A model generated the notes under the pieces. That model did no database searches, had not been told where the DNA came from, and worked only from the letters and a program-made list of their open reading frames with translations. From assembly GCA_004154925.1 (NCBI GenBank), contig QJNS01000001.1, positions 558,001-622,000 of the forward strand: a stretch of 64,000 bases of DNA. Direction: 5' to 3'. Below, piece by piece: positions 1 to 12,637 of this stretch (position 1 is the stretch's first letter; every line of letters starts with the position of its first letter). The translations under genes were made by a program, and so were the position numbers. This DNA is from Monosporascus cannonballus. Lineage: Eukaryota > Ascomycota > Sordariomycetes > Xylariales.

Positions 1-3000
1 GCGTTTATATCTTTATAATATGGTAAAGAGTAACCGAATTTTATGAATCGGTCGACGATTACGAAAATAATGTTATAATATATTCCTATGGCTGGATTTT
101 CTGATATAAGAAATTTGGTAATGAAATTAAATATAACTAAATATTATGGTTATTTTGCGATTAGTAATGGCTGTAATTTATTATATGGCTTATATGGTCG
201 AATTCTTGTTTTAACATAAATATTATATTGCTATAAAAACTTTTTACTGTTAATTTTAATTTAAAAAAAGAATATTTACGATAAAATCGTTTTAGGATTT
301 TATAAATTCCTGGATATCCGTATAATTAATATTCGTATATTTGTCGTTTTAAATCCTTTTAATATTTCCCTCAAACTTATATCTTATCTGTTTTTTGGTT
401 TTTTGAAAGATTATCGTTATATCGTTAAATTTTTTAATGCGTATCGAAAGATACTGCCCGTATTGTCGTAACCTATCGTAAGCGTAAATATCTTTTTGTA
501 ATAGTATTAAAAATTATATAATTAATTTTAATTAATGTTTTTTAAAAAATTTAATTGTTTATCTTTAAGTATTTGCTTTACCGTTTTTTAATTTCTTTTA
601 TGAATAAAAACCAAATCGAAATTCGCCGAATCTTGTGCATATTTTAATTATCGTTTTGTAAGTTCCTTAATCGTAGTAAATTAGGTAAGATTTTAATAAT
701 CCGTATAGGTTTTAACTTGGTATAAATGTCCTTTTAACAAGTACCTAAATTTTGGGAATGCCATAATAATGGCTATAAATTCCTTATTTGGAATACCGTA
801 ATTAAGTTTAATTCCTTTTAATTTATATCAAAAAAATGTAATAAGGTATAATTTACCTTAATTAGTTTATTATTCGATTATTACGTTTAATGCATAATCC
901 GTAATATCGGGTTTTAGTTTAACGAGGCGGTTTAAATCGTACATAATTAATATTGGTTCGTTAGTAATCGTATTTTTGATGTTTTGAAACGTTTTTTCTG
1001 CATTTGGCGTTTATTTAAATTCTTTTTTTTGTGAAATTTATTAGGGGTATAGTTATTTTGCTAAGGTTTCGAATAAATTTCTTGTAATAATTGGCGAATT
1101 TAAGGAATACCTATGCCTCCTTAATTATTGTTAGCGTTTATTATTTTCTAAATGTAATAATGTTTTTGGAGTTTATTTTAATATGTTGTGGAATAATAAT
1201 ATATTCCAAATATTTTATTTCCTTTTTATGAAATTAATTTTTTTCTGTGTTAACAAATAACTTTACGTCTTATAAAACTTAAAAATCTTTATAAACGTAT
1301 TTTGCGTATGCTTTTTTTATTTCCGAAAAAATAAGAATGTCGTCGAAATAACAAACGACAAAAATATCAAGGTATTTTCGTAGCGCATAATTTACTATCC
1401 GTTAGAAAGCTATTAATGCATTCGTAAATCCTATTAATATAACCAAATATTTAAATAATCCGTATTTCGTTTTAAAGGCTATTTTTTATTCGTATTCTTT
1501 TTTAATTTTAATAAGATTATATTTATTTTTAAAATTAAATATTATTAATTTTTTAGTTCAGTAAAATCTGTTTTTTATTTTTGTGATTAAATGCAATAAT
1601 GTTTGATTTTTAATAATAATATCGTTTCATTATCCATAATTAACCATAAATTATAATTTTCCGTTTGTTTTTTAGTACGAAAAATATCGGGTATCCTGCT
1701 GGCGACTTCGAAAATCGAAATTATTCTTTTTGTAATCTATTTTCCAGGTATCTTTTAAAAATACGTAATTCGTTTCCGCTAAAGTTATAAATAAGGTAAA
1801 ACTTCGTCGAAAACCCTTTTTTAAGGATTATTTCATAGTTTTATTTGCTATATTTTAGTAACTTCGTATCGAGCTCCTTTTTGAAAAACTGTTGGTATTT
1901 GTGGTATTATAATAGTATAGTAGTTAGATTTTTTAATTTCTGGGGCTATTGTTTTAGGTCGTTATTTAATTATTTTAGTTTTACTTTAATAGTAATAACG
2001 ATACGTCGTATTTTTCTTTAATACTTATTGTCTTTCTTGTATTTTGCTCCTTCAATTAATAAGGTTTTTATCGTATTTTTATTTTTATATTTATTATTAA
2101 TACTAATTCAATATTAAGATCTTAATTTGGTTTTTGTTTGTTAATAAAATATAAAATAAATTTTACTTGGCCATTCTTTTTATTAATTCAAATCCCGTAT
2201 TAACATATCCATAATAATATCAAGATCATATCGTAATTTCCAAATAAAAGAATATTGAAATTAATTATTTAATATTACCTTTTGATAAATATTTTAAGGT
2301 GATTAATTTTATGTATAATTCTCCCGTAATCGTAAGGAAAATTTTAACTTTCGGCATTCGTCGTTATATAAGGTGTTAACATATATCTTTGTAATAATTT
2401 AAATTTATTAGTTATATTTAATATAATATAATTTCCGCCAAAAGGTCCGGAATTTACAATTATAATATATTAATATATTTCGATTCGTATTTCCAAAATA
2501 ATAAGATTATTAACGTTTCTTATCGTCGTATTTAAAGTCTTTTTTGGAAATTCCTTTTCACTCTTTTAGGTTTCGTTATCTTACGGCTTTTCTATAAGTA
2601 ATTTTCTTTTTTTAATTTTTATTCGAATTTATCGAATTTTATTTGTATTCTTATATTTAAAGCGTTAAATTGTTATATTTGTCGTTATTGCTGGCGTATT
2701 ATTCTTTTAAATTATATTAATTATATTTAATTTTACTGTAAATCTTTTCCTTTTCCAATGAATCGTTTTCTTATATTTATAATTATATTCTATTATACGT
2801 TATTTTAATTATCGTTTTAAAGGTTTCCTATAAAGTAACGTATTTTCTTTTTAATAATTGTTTTTTCGTAAAGATTTATAATAAATGCTAATGAAACATA
2901 AAAAATCCGTAATAATTTTCTGGCAATATATTTTTATTATATATTAAATTAATGCTTTTCCGTTTAGTAATTATATTATTAATAATAATGAAAAGGCTTT

Positions 3001-3959
3001 TCTTATAGGAATTATTTTCGTTTAAGCCAGCTTTCCGTTTGGGCCAATTATTAAATATTTCCTAGGGCTATAAATCGAAAATATCGATATTATTATTTGT
3101 TATTTTCGTTATTTCCGGTTTAGTTCGGAAAACCGAATGCTTTATAATATATACGGGTAATTCGTACGTAAATATATTATTTTTATTTTTCGTAATTAAG
3201 ACATTTTCGTCGTCGACAGTATATAGTATATATTTTGCCGTATCGATTAGGAGTTCCGGGATAAACTTTTTTGTCCAATTTTAATATTTGCGTAATTATT
3301 TTTATAATATTTTTCGTTATATTCTTAATATCTGTTAAATTAATTTCCGAAATTCTTGTATTTTTCGTCGAATGTTTTATCGTAATAATCCTTATTAAAC
3401 CTTTTGCCATAGGAAATCTGGCATGTATTTTAACTGGATTATGTTAATAGCTTTACTGTTATTTTCTTAATTATTTTGGAACTGTTTTTCCAGTATAGAT
3501 ATTTAGTTATCTTATTATAATGTTTTGGGTTTTTTGTATTTATAAGCCTTATTCCCTAATTTGCCATAATTAAAGCATTTAATCTAGTTTTAATTTTATT
3601 TGTGAATAACGCCAAGTTTTCTAAATCCCAACGCCGTGCCGTAAAAAATAAAAGGTACGTTTCGTTTTTTCCTTTAATTTGATTTATTATATTCCGATCG
3701 TAAAGCATATTATCCTTTTTTTTATCGTTTCTCAAAGTGTCGATTATTAATCTTAATTACCTTTATAATATATCGATCTAAGATAATTAATCGTTTAATC
3801 TAAATAATTTTATTTTTTATATTATCTTCTAACCTTTGATAAAATATGTCGATAAAAATATGGTTTTTATTATTTCTCCATACGGCCTTAGCCGTAAGGC
3901 TTTTAAAAATTACGACGTATTTGGACGTAGGTTTTTTTTTGTTAGAATTATAAGAATTA

Positions 3960-4250
3960 TTAGGCCATAAATCGTTTTTTATTTAAATTACCGAAATTAT
4001 CGCGCATTTCATTTTCGAAATTAATATAAAATAAGAAAACTTCGTTAATAATTTTTTTATCCGATTTTTTTATTTCCAGGAAACTTTTTATAATAAATTT
4101 AAACCAATTATCCGTATTTCCCATTAGACATATTCTTATTATTAGGACCTTATCCGCTAAATTAGTAAGGTTTAAAAAACGAAAGTAAATTCGCATCTAA
4201 ATTAAAAAAGTTTAAAAATTACCTTTCCCATTATAGGGTTCCGGCTTCTT
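3960..4250 (-). pseudogene. Gag capsid relic of Gypsy copy A
   Basis: The minus frame from 4196 to 3960 is open for 78 residues. It contains a stretch resembling the retrotransposon gag domain: a YFRFLNLTNLADKVL segment, then a conserved W and F (NWFK), then FENEMRDNFG near the end, as in the usual 'FE..LR..FG' ending of fungal Gypsy capsids. About 400 bases further on (plus 3537-3580) the nucleocapsid knuckle can be read as CFNYGKLGNKAYKY. This is a CCHC knuckle (C-X2-C-X4-H-X4-C) in which two Cys became Tyr and His became Asn, all transitions expected from RIP. Gag would package the element RNA. No complete frame remains. Confidence 0.75.
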
Positions 4251-4436
4251 AAGTTTCATATAAGCGAAAAAGGCTTGGACAGGTAACGTAACCTTAATTT
4301 CTCGGATTTTTTTTTCCAATTCCCGGATTTAAGCTTAAAACTGCTAAATAAAGATTTTCCAAACGTTAATCGATATTTTAATAATATTAAATATTATTTA
4401 AAGTTTGACAGTATTATTAAATAAAAACTTACAACA

Positions 4437-4807
4437 TATAACGGCTAAAAGGTTTAACTAACTATTAAACCTTAACCGTACGGGTTTATGTTAACAGAAG
4501 TATCGTAAAAATCCAAATAATAGATATAGTAATCGTATTACGTTTCGTAATTCCAAAAATACGTTGAGTAATAATCTTATATTACAAGCTGAAGTTATCT
4601 AAATTATGGAAATAACAAGCGTATATATTTTCATAGATTAATTGGATTTTTGTTAAATCTTGATATCGTTATAAATCTAATGCTATTGGATTTGGTTGGT
4701 TTTGTATGGATTTACTTGAATCTTGATGCCAAGAGAGATCCAAATTACGTAACCCTTTTGTATAAGTCCGACCGTTTTTATGGCCAATCTTGGGTTAGGT
4801 CGTAACA
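4437..4807 (-). repeat. 5' LTR of Gypsy copy A (U3 type gamma)
   Basis: The 371-bp LTR, read on the minus strand, begins TGTTACGACC and ends in a RIP-altered form of GCCGTCACA (plus strand starts TATAACGGCT and ends GGTCGTAACA). Its length and U3 match the 372-bp LTRs of the 5921-12637 element. It is followed inward by the family leader. Confidence 0.88.
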
Positions 4808-5743
4808 CTAATTAATAACGTCTATCGTATCCAGAACCTGTATTTTAATTATAAATTTTGATTGTAAATAAGTAAAGTTGTTAAATTCGTTTAACGATTA
4901 AAGGGCCTGGTTAACAAATTTGGCAGCTTTAAATTAAAAATATTAACGTTATCGCCATGTACGAAAAAATCATCCTCCAAACTCGGCAAACGCTTTTTCC
5001 GCCGTTAATTTCTTTTCTTTTAATCGAAGAGGCTCGGCGATATAACCATTGATCATAGATATAGGAATTCCATTTTTATTACAGAAATGCCCCTTATATA
5101 CGCATTCCTTATACCGTAATACCTCTTTTATTATTTAATAATTAAGGTATCGAAAAAAACAAAAAAGAATAAGGTATAACGACGGCACCTTTCAACTTAA
5201 TTAAGCTAATTAAGGTAACCCGCTAAATAATATTGGAGGAACGAGACTTAAAATATGGGAAATCATAATAAAAAATAAAAAATATTTATCAAAAGAAAGA
5301 TATTTTAAGGGCAAGATGTTGAGAAAAAGGAGATCGTATTACGACCTAACGAGATGCGGCCTTTAAAAACGGTTTCCAACAAAGATAAGCTAAAAAAAAG
5401 AAAACGGGTTAAATTACGTACTGGATTAGTAACTTACTAGTAATAAGCTAGCAAGCTAAATCACCAACTTATTAGTGGTCAGCCAGTAAATTAAATTACT
5501 AACTTACTGGTAATAAGCCAATAAATCGATGAAGGATATATATGTTTTTTATTTCTATAATCTAAATAATCTTAACATATAATATTTATTAATATAAATT
5601 ATTTACAATATAATTTCGCCATCCTTAGTATTACGAAACGTAACATACTACTGTATCCATTTCTTAAAATCCCACGATACTCCTGTCAACATAAACCCGT
5701 CCGACTAAGGTTTAATAGTTGGTTAAACCACCTATCCGTCACA
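4808..5743 (+). mobile_element. Truncated 3' end of a plus-strand Gypsy (copy A')
   Basis: Only the stretch downstream of pol and the 3' LTR remain; copy A was probably inserted into it at 4807/4808. The polypurine tract just before the LTR is GAGAAAAAGGAGATCG. The internal 4808-5336 stretch lacks pol. On the minus strand around 4920-5100 it holds a recognisable piece of the family's antisense frame (for example GHFCNKNGIPI followed by RLKEKKLTAEKAFAEF). Confidence 0.75.
5337..5743 (+). repeat. 3' LTR of copy A' (U3 type beta)
   Basis: About 407 bp, from TATTACGACC (RIP form of TGTTACGACC) to CCGTCACA. The U3 holds three diverged copies of a ~35-bp unit built on ACTTACTGGTGGTAAGCCAG, the same unit as in the LTRs at 34552, 40838 and 62295. 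Confidence 0.8.
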
Positions 5744-5920
5744 GTTCGTACCAAAGTAAAGAAATTTTATATATTTTTTCTCCGTCGTAAGGCTAACGTT
5801 TTTTTACTTTATGTCGAAATATAACAATACGTATTAAAATAGTTGCCGCCTGCTTTACGAACTGTTAAATTTTCTCCTTAAACTTCTTAATTTTGGCCTA
5901 GAATTGCGTAATAACACAAA
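5744..5920 (-). mobile_element. Gag leader fragment of Gypsy P (left of nested copy B)
   Basis: This short stretch resembles the leader and gag N-terminal region of the other minus-strand copies. If copy B (5921-12637) is removed, it joins 12638-12722, and together they align with the leader of copies A and B. Its far side was cut by the A' LTR. Confidence 0.55.
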
Positions 5921-6292
5921 TGTGACGGCTTGGCGGTTTAACCAACCATCAAACCCTAAGTCGACGGGTTTATATTGGCAGGAGTATCGTGGGAATCTAA
6001 GCAATAAATACAGTAACGTATTACGTCTCGTAATACCAAGGGTACCTTGAATAACGAATTGTTATTATAAACTGAAATTATCTAATCATGGAAATAATAA
6101 GCGTATATATCCTTTCTGGATTAGTTAGATATCCATTGGATTTCGTTATAACTGCAGATCTAATGGCCTTTAAATCCGGTTGGTTTTAAATAGATTTCCT
6201 TAGATTTCGCTGCCAAAAAAGATCCAAATTACGTAACCCTTTTTATATAAGTCCAACCGTTTTCAAAACCAATCTTGGATTAGGTTGTAATA
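5921..6292 (-). repeat. 3' LTR of Gypsy copy B (U3 type gamma)
   Basis: The plus strand reads TGTGACGGCT to GGTTGTAATA, which on the minus strand is TATTACAACC...AGCCGTCACA. It is followed on the plus strand by CGATCTCC, the complement of the polypurine tract. Confidence 0.9.
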
Positions 6293-6360
6293 CGATCTCC
6301 CCTTATTTAGGATCTTTACACTTAAAGATTTTCTTTTTTAATAAGTTATTATTTTTTATT

Positions 6361-6958
6361 ATGGCAGGTCGTATTGCTAACCGCAAACCTCGTAATCGTC
6401 TAAATCAAAAAGAAAGCCTGGATTCTCTGGCTGCTTATATTGTCAAATTTGGTTTTGAAGTTATGCCGTATACGCCTTATTTCGAAAATAGTACCAAATA
6501 TCAAATAATCGACGAAATCTGTCGTTATAACGAATATATCAAGAACCGTTATCGTTACGATAATTCTGGCGTCCTAATTAATCCTTTACGCCGTATTAAA
6601 AAATTCGTTTAAATTATAAAAAGACAGTTATTAAAAAAACGCTTTTACGACTTTAGCAAAAAATAAAAAAGGATCTGGTACGTAAACAGCGTGATATTAA
6701 CGAGATTATTAATCGCTTTTTTCGCCTTCGCCGTCAAAAAACTTTTTTTATACTAAGGGAGATAAGATGATTAATTACGGCCTTTAATCCATGGATAAAT
6801 TAGATAAAGAGAAACGTGCAAAAGCCGAAGTTCCTGCTCCTATCCCGTCCATTAATACCCTTAACTGGTCCATCCCGGAGAACTTTAACTAAGGGGCTTT
6901 CCTTAATAACCCCGTTGTCGTTAATAAAAATTCTTTAATAGGTGCTAGGCGCCAATAA
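6361..6958 (+). pseudogene. Conserved antisense ORF of the Gypsy family: Zn2Cys6-like plus basic coiled coil
   Basis: The frame runs opposite to gag-pol, between pol and the 3' LTR. It starts MAGRIANRKPR and is open for 83 codons to 6612, then resumes after a frameshift and RIP stops as a basic heptad-like helix (RFFRLRRQKTFF, then YGL-SMDKLDKEKRAKAE), ending LIGARRQ at the TAA at 6956. Residues about 39-71 show six tyrosines spaced Y-X2-Y-X6-Y-X8-Y-X2-Y-X6-Y. This is the spacing of a fungal Zn(II)2Cys6 cluster with every Cys changed to Tyr (TGY to TAY). Other copies keep some cysteines at these positions. The last codons overlap the end of the chromodomain on the other strand. A DNA- or RNA-binding or regulatory role is inference only. 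Confidence 0.72.
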
Positions 6959-6959
6959 G

Positions 6960-9900
6960 ATTTTTGGCAAGTTCTCAGATATTTTCAAAATATGGATGCT
7001 TTTTCCACTTAATCAGGTACTAGGTGAATCCGTTTTATTTTCGCATGTCCAGCATTTTCTTTATTTCGTATACCTATTCGTTTTCTATTTCTACATCGTT
7101 TTGTACCAGATGTACTTTAATTATATCTGCCGTTAATTCGAATAAAGAAACGTCAAAGATTAAATTGAATTTGATTTTTAGTAAAAGTTTTAATTAATAA
7201 TTATTTTCTGAGATTTTTTTGGCGATTTTATATAAACCAATATATTCAAAGTTAAGTTTTTTATTAGGTTTCTTTATTTAAATGTTTTTAATAACAAAAA
7301 AAACCATTTCTCTTTTTTTAAAAGTTAATTATTTTAACCCTTTTTAATTATAATACTTACTTATTTAATTATATACGAATTCCAGTTTTATTTTTATTTT
7401 CTGATATAATTATTGTAATTATTCCGACGTAAAAATTACTTTAATATTGATTAAACCGCTATTATATATTTTTCTATAAACTTTAAAAATAAAATTAAAA
7501 TTTGCGTTTACAAATATTATTTTGATATTCTTATAATAATTATTATTATAAATTAATTATATAATCGGTAATTTCTTAACCTAGTTATTTTATTCGTCAT
7601 TAATATAATATCGTAATTAAATTTTTAAAGTTTAATTTATTCGTTTTATTTATTTATTCGTTTAAAATTTAAAAACGTTAGGTAATTTGTAGTTTAGGTT
7701 AATTTGTATTATTAGACTTTGTTAAAATTTAAATATAAATATCAATCCTTCATTTAAAATAACTTTTATTAGTAATCCGTATATATTAAAAATATGTCTG
7801 AAAAAAATATATATTATTTGTTCGGCGTTTGTATTTTCGTAATATAGCAAAAAATAAAGAATTTTGTAAATCGATCGACGATTACGAAAATACTATCGTA
7901 ATATATTTCCGTAATTGGATTTTTTGATATAAGAAACTTAATAATAAATTTAAATATAACTAAATATTATGGTTATTCTGTAATTAATAATAATTATAAC
8001 TTTCGATATGGTTTATATCGTCGAATTTTTATTTTAACATAAATCTTATACTGCCGTATAATTTTCTGTACCGTTAATTTTATTTTAAAAAAAATATATA
8101 TATGTTAAAATAGTGTTAAAGTTTTATATATCCTTAAATATCCGTATAACTAATATTTGTATATTTTTTGTACTAAATCTTTTTATTATTTTTTTAAAAC
8201 TTATATTTTATCCGTTTTTTAGTTTTCTAAAAACTCGTCGTTATATTACTGGATTTTCTAATGCCTATTATTAGATATTACCAGAATTATCGCAATATAT
8301 CGTAAGCGTAAATATCTTTTTATAATAATATCGAAAATTATATAATTAATTTTAACCAATTTTTTTTCAAAATTTGATTACTTATTCAGAATATCTGCTT
8401 TACCGTTTTCTAAACCTTTTCTATAAATAATAACGAAATCGAAATTCGCCAAACTTTCCGCATATTTTAATTATTATTTTGTAAATTCCCTAATCGTAAT
8501 AAATCGGATAAAACTTTAATAATCCGTATAAACCTTAACCTAATGTAAATTTCCCTTTAGGAAATATCTAAATTTTCGAAATGCCATAATAATAGCCATA
8601 AATTCTTTATCTGGAATACCGTAATTAAACTTAATTCTTTTTAATTTGTACAAGAAAATATAATAAGATATAATTTACCTTAATTATTTCGTTATTTAAT
8701 TACAGCATTTAATACGTAATCCGAAATATTAATTTTTAGCTTAACGGAATAATTTAAATCGTATATAATTAATATTAATTTGCTAATAATTATATCCGTA
8801 ATTTAATAAAATATTTCTTCCGTATTTGGCATTTATTTAAATCTTTTTCCTTTTTCGTAAGGTTTATTAAAAATATAACGTTTTTATTAAAATTCCGAAT
8901 AAACTTTCTATAATAATTAACGAATCCAAAAAATACCTATACCTTTTTAATTATTATTAGCATTTGCCATTTAATCATTACAGCAATTTTTTTAGGATTT
9001 ATTCTAATATGTTCTAAAATAATAATATATTTTAAATTCTTTACTTCCCATTTATAAAATTAATCTTTTTCCGTATTAATAAATAACCTTACGTTTTGTA
9101 AAACTTAAAGGACTTTATAAACGTATCCTGCATATACTTTTTTTATCTCCGAAAAAATAAAAATATCGTCGAGATAACTAACGACAAAAATATTCAGGTA
9201 TTTTCGTAATACGTAATATACCATCCGTTAAAAACTTATTAATACGTTCGTAAATCCTATTAATATAACCAAATACTTAAATAATCCGTATTTCGTTATA
9301 AAAGTTATTTTTTATTCGTATTCTTTTTTAATCCTGATAAAAATATATTTATTTTTAAAAACGAATATTATAAAGTATTTTATTCCATAAAATCGGTTTT
9401 TTATTTCCGTAATTAAAAATAATAATATTCGATCTTTAATAATAACGTTATTTAATTATTAATAATTAATTATAAATCGTAATTTCCTATTTTTTTAAAT
9501 ACGAAAGGTATTAGACATTTTATTAATAACTTTAAAAATTAAATCTATCCTTTTTATAACTAATTTTCCAGATATTCTTTAAAAATATATAGCTTATTTT
9601 TGCGAAAGTTATAAATAAGGTAAAACTTTATCGAAAATCCTTGCTTAAAAATTATTTCATAATCCTATTCGCTATTTTTTAATAATTTTATATCGAGCTC
9701 CTTTCTGAAATTTTTCTTATATTTATAATATTATAATAATACATTAATTAAATTTTTTAACTTTTAAAGTTATTATTCTTATTATTTTAAATTATTATCT
9801 AATTATTTAAATTTCGTTTTAACAATAATAACAATATATTATAATTTTTTTTGATAGTTATTTTCTTTTTTATATTTTATTCCTTTAAGTAATAAAGTTT

Positions 9901-12200
9901 TTGTCCTATTTTTATAACTGCATTCGTTATTATTTTCGATCGAATTTTAAGATCTTAATTTCTCTTTTTTCATTTAATAATAAGGAATAAAACGAACTTT
10001 ATTTAACTAATTTTACCGTTAATTAAAACTTCGTATTAACGTATTTATAATAATCTTAAAATTATATCGTAATTCCTAAATAAAATAATATCGAAATTAA
10101 ATATTTAATATTGTTTTTAAACAAAAGTCTCAAAATAATTAATTTTATGTATAATTTTTCTGTTATCGTAAACGAATTCCTAACTTTCGATATTTATTGC
10201 TATGTAACGTTTTAACTTATATCTTTATAATAATTTAAACTTATTAATTATATTTAATATAATATAATTTCCGCCCAAAATTTCGCAATTTATTATTACG
10301 GTATATTAATACGTTCTAATTCGTATTTCCAAAGTAATAAGGTTATTAACGTTTTTTATCGTCATATTTAAAATCTTTTCTGAAAATTCCTTTTAATTTC
10401 TTCAGGTTTCGTTATTTTGTAATTCTGTTATAAATAATTTTCTTTTTTTAATTTTTATTCGAATCTGTTAAACCTTATTTATATTTTTTTCGTTTAACGC
10501 ATTAAGCTATTATATTTATCGTTATTGCCGGCTTATTATTCCTTCGAACCGTATTAATTATTTTTAGTTTTTTTATAATTCTTTTTCCTATCAAATAAAT
10601 TGTTTTCTTTTATTTACAATTACATCCCATTATACGTTATCCTAATTATCGTTCCAAAGTTTTTTTATAAATTAACTTATATTTTCCTTAATAATTTTTT
10701 TTTTCAGGATTTATAATATATACTAATTAAAAATAAAAGTCCGTAATAACCTTTTAATAATACCTTTCCATTATGCGCTAAATTAACTTTTTTTCCATTT
10801 AATAATTATACTATTTATAATAATAAAAAAGGTTTTTTATTAATGTTATTTTTTTCAAACCCACTTTTTATTTCGGCCAATTACTAAATATTTCTTGGGA
10901 TTATAATTCGAAATTATTAATATTATTATTCGTTATTTTTATTATTTCCAGTACAATTTGAAAAATCGAATCCCTTATAATATATACAGGTAATTCGTTT
11001 GTAAATATATTATTTCCATTTTTCGTAATCGGGATACTTTCGTTATTAATAATATATAACATACATTTTGCCGTATCGATTAAGGGTTCCGGGACAAATG
11101 TTTTCTATTTAATCTTAATATTTACGTAACTATCTTAATAATACTTCTTATTATACTTATAATACTTATTAAACCAATATTTTAACATTTCGTATTTTTC
11201 GTCGAATCTTTTATTGTAATAATCCTTATTAAATCTTTTACTATAAACCTGGTATATATTTAGCTTAAATTATATTAATAATTTTATTATCGTTTTCTTA
11301 ATTATTCCTTAATTGTTTTTTCGGTATAAAAGTTTAATTATTTTATTGTAACTTTTTAGGCTTTTTATATTTATAAGCCTTATATCCTATTTTGTTATAA
11401 TTAAAATATTTAATTTGATGTTAATTTTATTTATAAATAACGCCAAATTCCATTAATCCTAACGCCGTTTTATAAGAAATTAAAAATACGTTTCGTTTTT
11501 TTCCTTAGTTAAACTTATTATATCCCAAACGTAAAACATATTATTTTTTTATCGTTTTTTAAATTATTAATTATTAATCTTAATTATTTTTGCAATATAC
11601 CGGTCCAAAGTAATTAATTACTTAATCCCAATAATCTTATTTTTCATATTATCTTTTAACCTTTTATAAAATATGTCGATAAAGATATCGGTTTCGTTAT
11701 TTCTTTATTTTACTTTAACCGCAAAACATTTAAAAATTATAGTATATTTAAATATAAATCCATTTTATTTAAATTACAAAAATTATTAAGCCCTAAATTA
11801 AGTTTCATCAGGATAATTAAAATTATCGCGTATTGTATTTTCGAAATTAATATAAAATAAAAAGATTTTATTAAAAGATTTTTCTTTATTCGATTTTCCC
11901 ATTTTTAAGAAATTCCTTATAATAAGTTCAAATTAATTAACAGCGTTTCCCGTTAAATATATTCCTATTCCTAGGACCTAATCCGCTAAGTTACTAAGGT
12001 TTAAAAAGCGAAAATAAACTCGTACTTAAATTAAAAAAGTTTAAAGGTTGCTTTTTTCATTATAAGGTTCCGGCTTTTTAGATTTTATACGGCCGAAAAA
12101 GGCTTAGGCAAATGGCATAACCTTAATTTGTCGGATTTCTTTTTCTAGTTCCCGAATTCGAGCCTAAAGTTACTAAATAAGGGTTTCTTAAGTAGTAATT
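6960..12200 (-). pseudogene. Gag-pol relic of Gypsy copy B with chromodomain
   Basis: On the minus strand the C-terminal chromodomain can be read through RIP stops (about 7130-6965): VYEIKKMLDMRK, then YLIKWKKHPYFENI, then LAKNLIGA. Stops sit where Gln (CAG to TAG) and Trp (TGG to TGA) belong. Upstream are integrase (about 7150-8250), RNase H (about 8350-8900), RT (about 8950-9850, intact YLDD), protease (about 10200-10300), a mutated zinc knuckle (about 11380-11420) and gag (about 11700-12100). In chromoviruses the chromodomain steers integration towards modified heterochromatin, which suits the clustering of this family here. The small plus-strand open frame at 6942-7136 is the mirror of the chromodomain, not a gene. 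Confidence 0.85.
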
Positions 12201-12265
12201 GATATTTTAACAGTATTAAATATTGTTTAAAGTTTAACAGTATTATTAAATAAAAGCTTATAACG

Positions 12266-12637
12266 TATAACAACTTAGCGGTTTAACTAATTATTAAATC
12301 TTAAGTCGACGGGTTTATGTTGGCAGAAGTATCGTGGGAATCTAAGCAATAAATACTGTAACGTATTACGTTTCGTAATACTAAGGGTACTTTAAGTAAC
12401 GAATTATTATTACAAACTAAAGCTATCTAACTATGGAAATAATAAGCGTATATATCCTTTCTGAATTAATTAGATATCTATTAAATCTCGACATAGCCGC
12501 AAATCTAATGGCCTTTGGATCCGGTTGGTTCTGTATGGATTCACTTGGATCTCGTTACCAAGAGAAATCCAAATCACGTAACCCTTTTTATATGGGTCCG
12601 ACCGTTTTCGAGACCGATCTTGGATTGGGTCGTAACA
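12266..12637 (-). repeat. 5' LTR of Gypsy copy B (U3 type gamma)
   Basis: 372 bp, the same length as the partner LTR and less mutated. Starts TATAACAACT (RIP form of TGTGACGGCT) and ends GGGTCGTAACA. A 74-codon plus-strand open frame inside it is incidental. Confidence 0.9.

Larger units (their letters stand above)
1..4807 (-). mobile_element. Ty3/Gypsy chromovirus copy A, 3' part cut by window edge
   Basis: Minus-strand LTR retrotransposon heavily mutated by RIP. Reading leftward from the LTR at the right end, one meets the leader, a gag relic with a capsid-like segment (3960-4196), a mutated zinc knuckle (about 3537-3580), protease (about 2300-2500), reverse transcriptase (about 900-1900) and integrase, which runs off the window start. 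The RT catalytic segment near 1321-1380 still reads FVVCYFDDILIFSE, so the YxDD aspartates survive here. The order gag-PR-RT-RH-IN is that of Ty3/Gypsy. The LTR carries the same U3 type as the copy at 5921-12637. The 3' LTR is outside the window, so target duplications cannot be checked. Stops occur throughout, so the copy is dead. Confidence 0.9.
5921..12637 (-). mobile_element. Complete Ty3/Gypsy chromovirus copy B
   Basis: Full-length element of about 6.7 kb with two LTRs of 372 bp each (5921-6292 and 12266-12637). Reading leftward from the 5' LTR: leader, gag, zinc knuckle, protease, RT, RNase H, integrase, C-terminal chromodomain (about 7130-6965), antisense frame, polypurine tract, 3' LTR. 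The RT catalytic segment near 9151-9210 reads FVVSYLDDIFIFS. RIP has scattered stops through pol. Flanks are ACAAA on the left and AAAAA on the right, an imperfect candidate target duplication. The insertion target is the leader of another Gypsy (P). Confidence 0.92.

Noticed and set aside
6942..7136. Plus-strand open frame of 64 codons conserved in sequence at 42105 and 58985
   Set aside because: It is the mirror of the pol chromodomain on the minus strand. The sense reading gives YLIKWKKHPYFEN-type chromodomain text, which explains the conservation.
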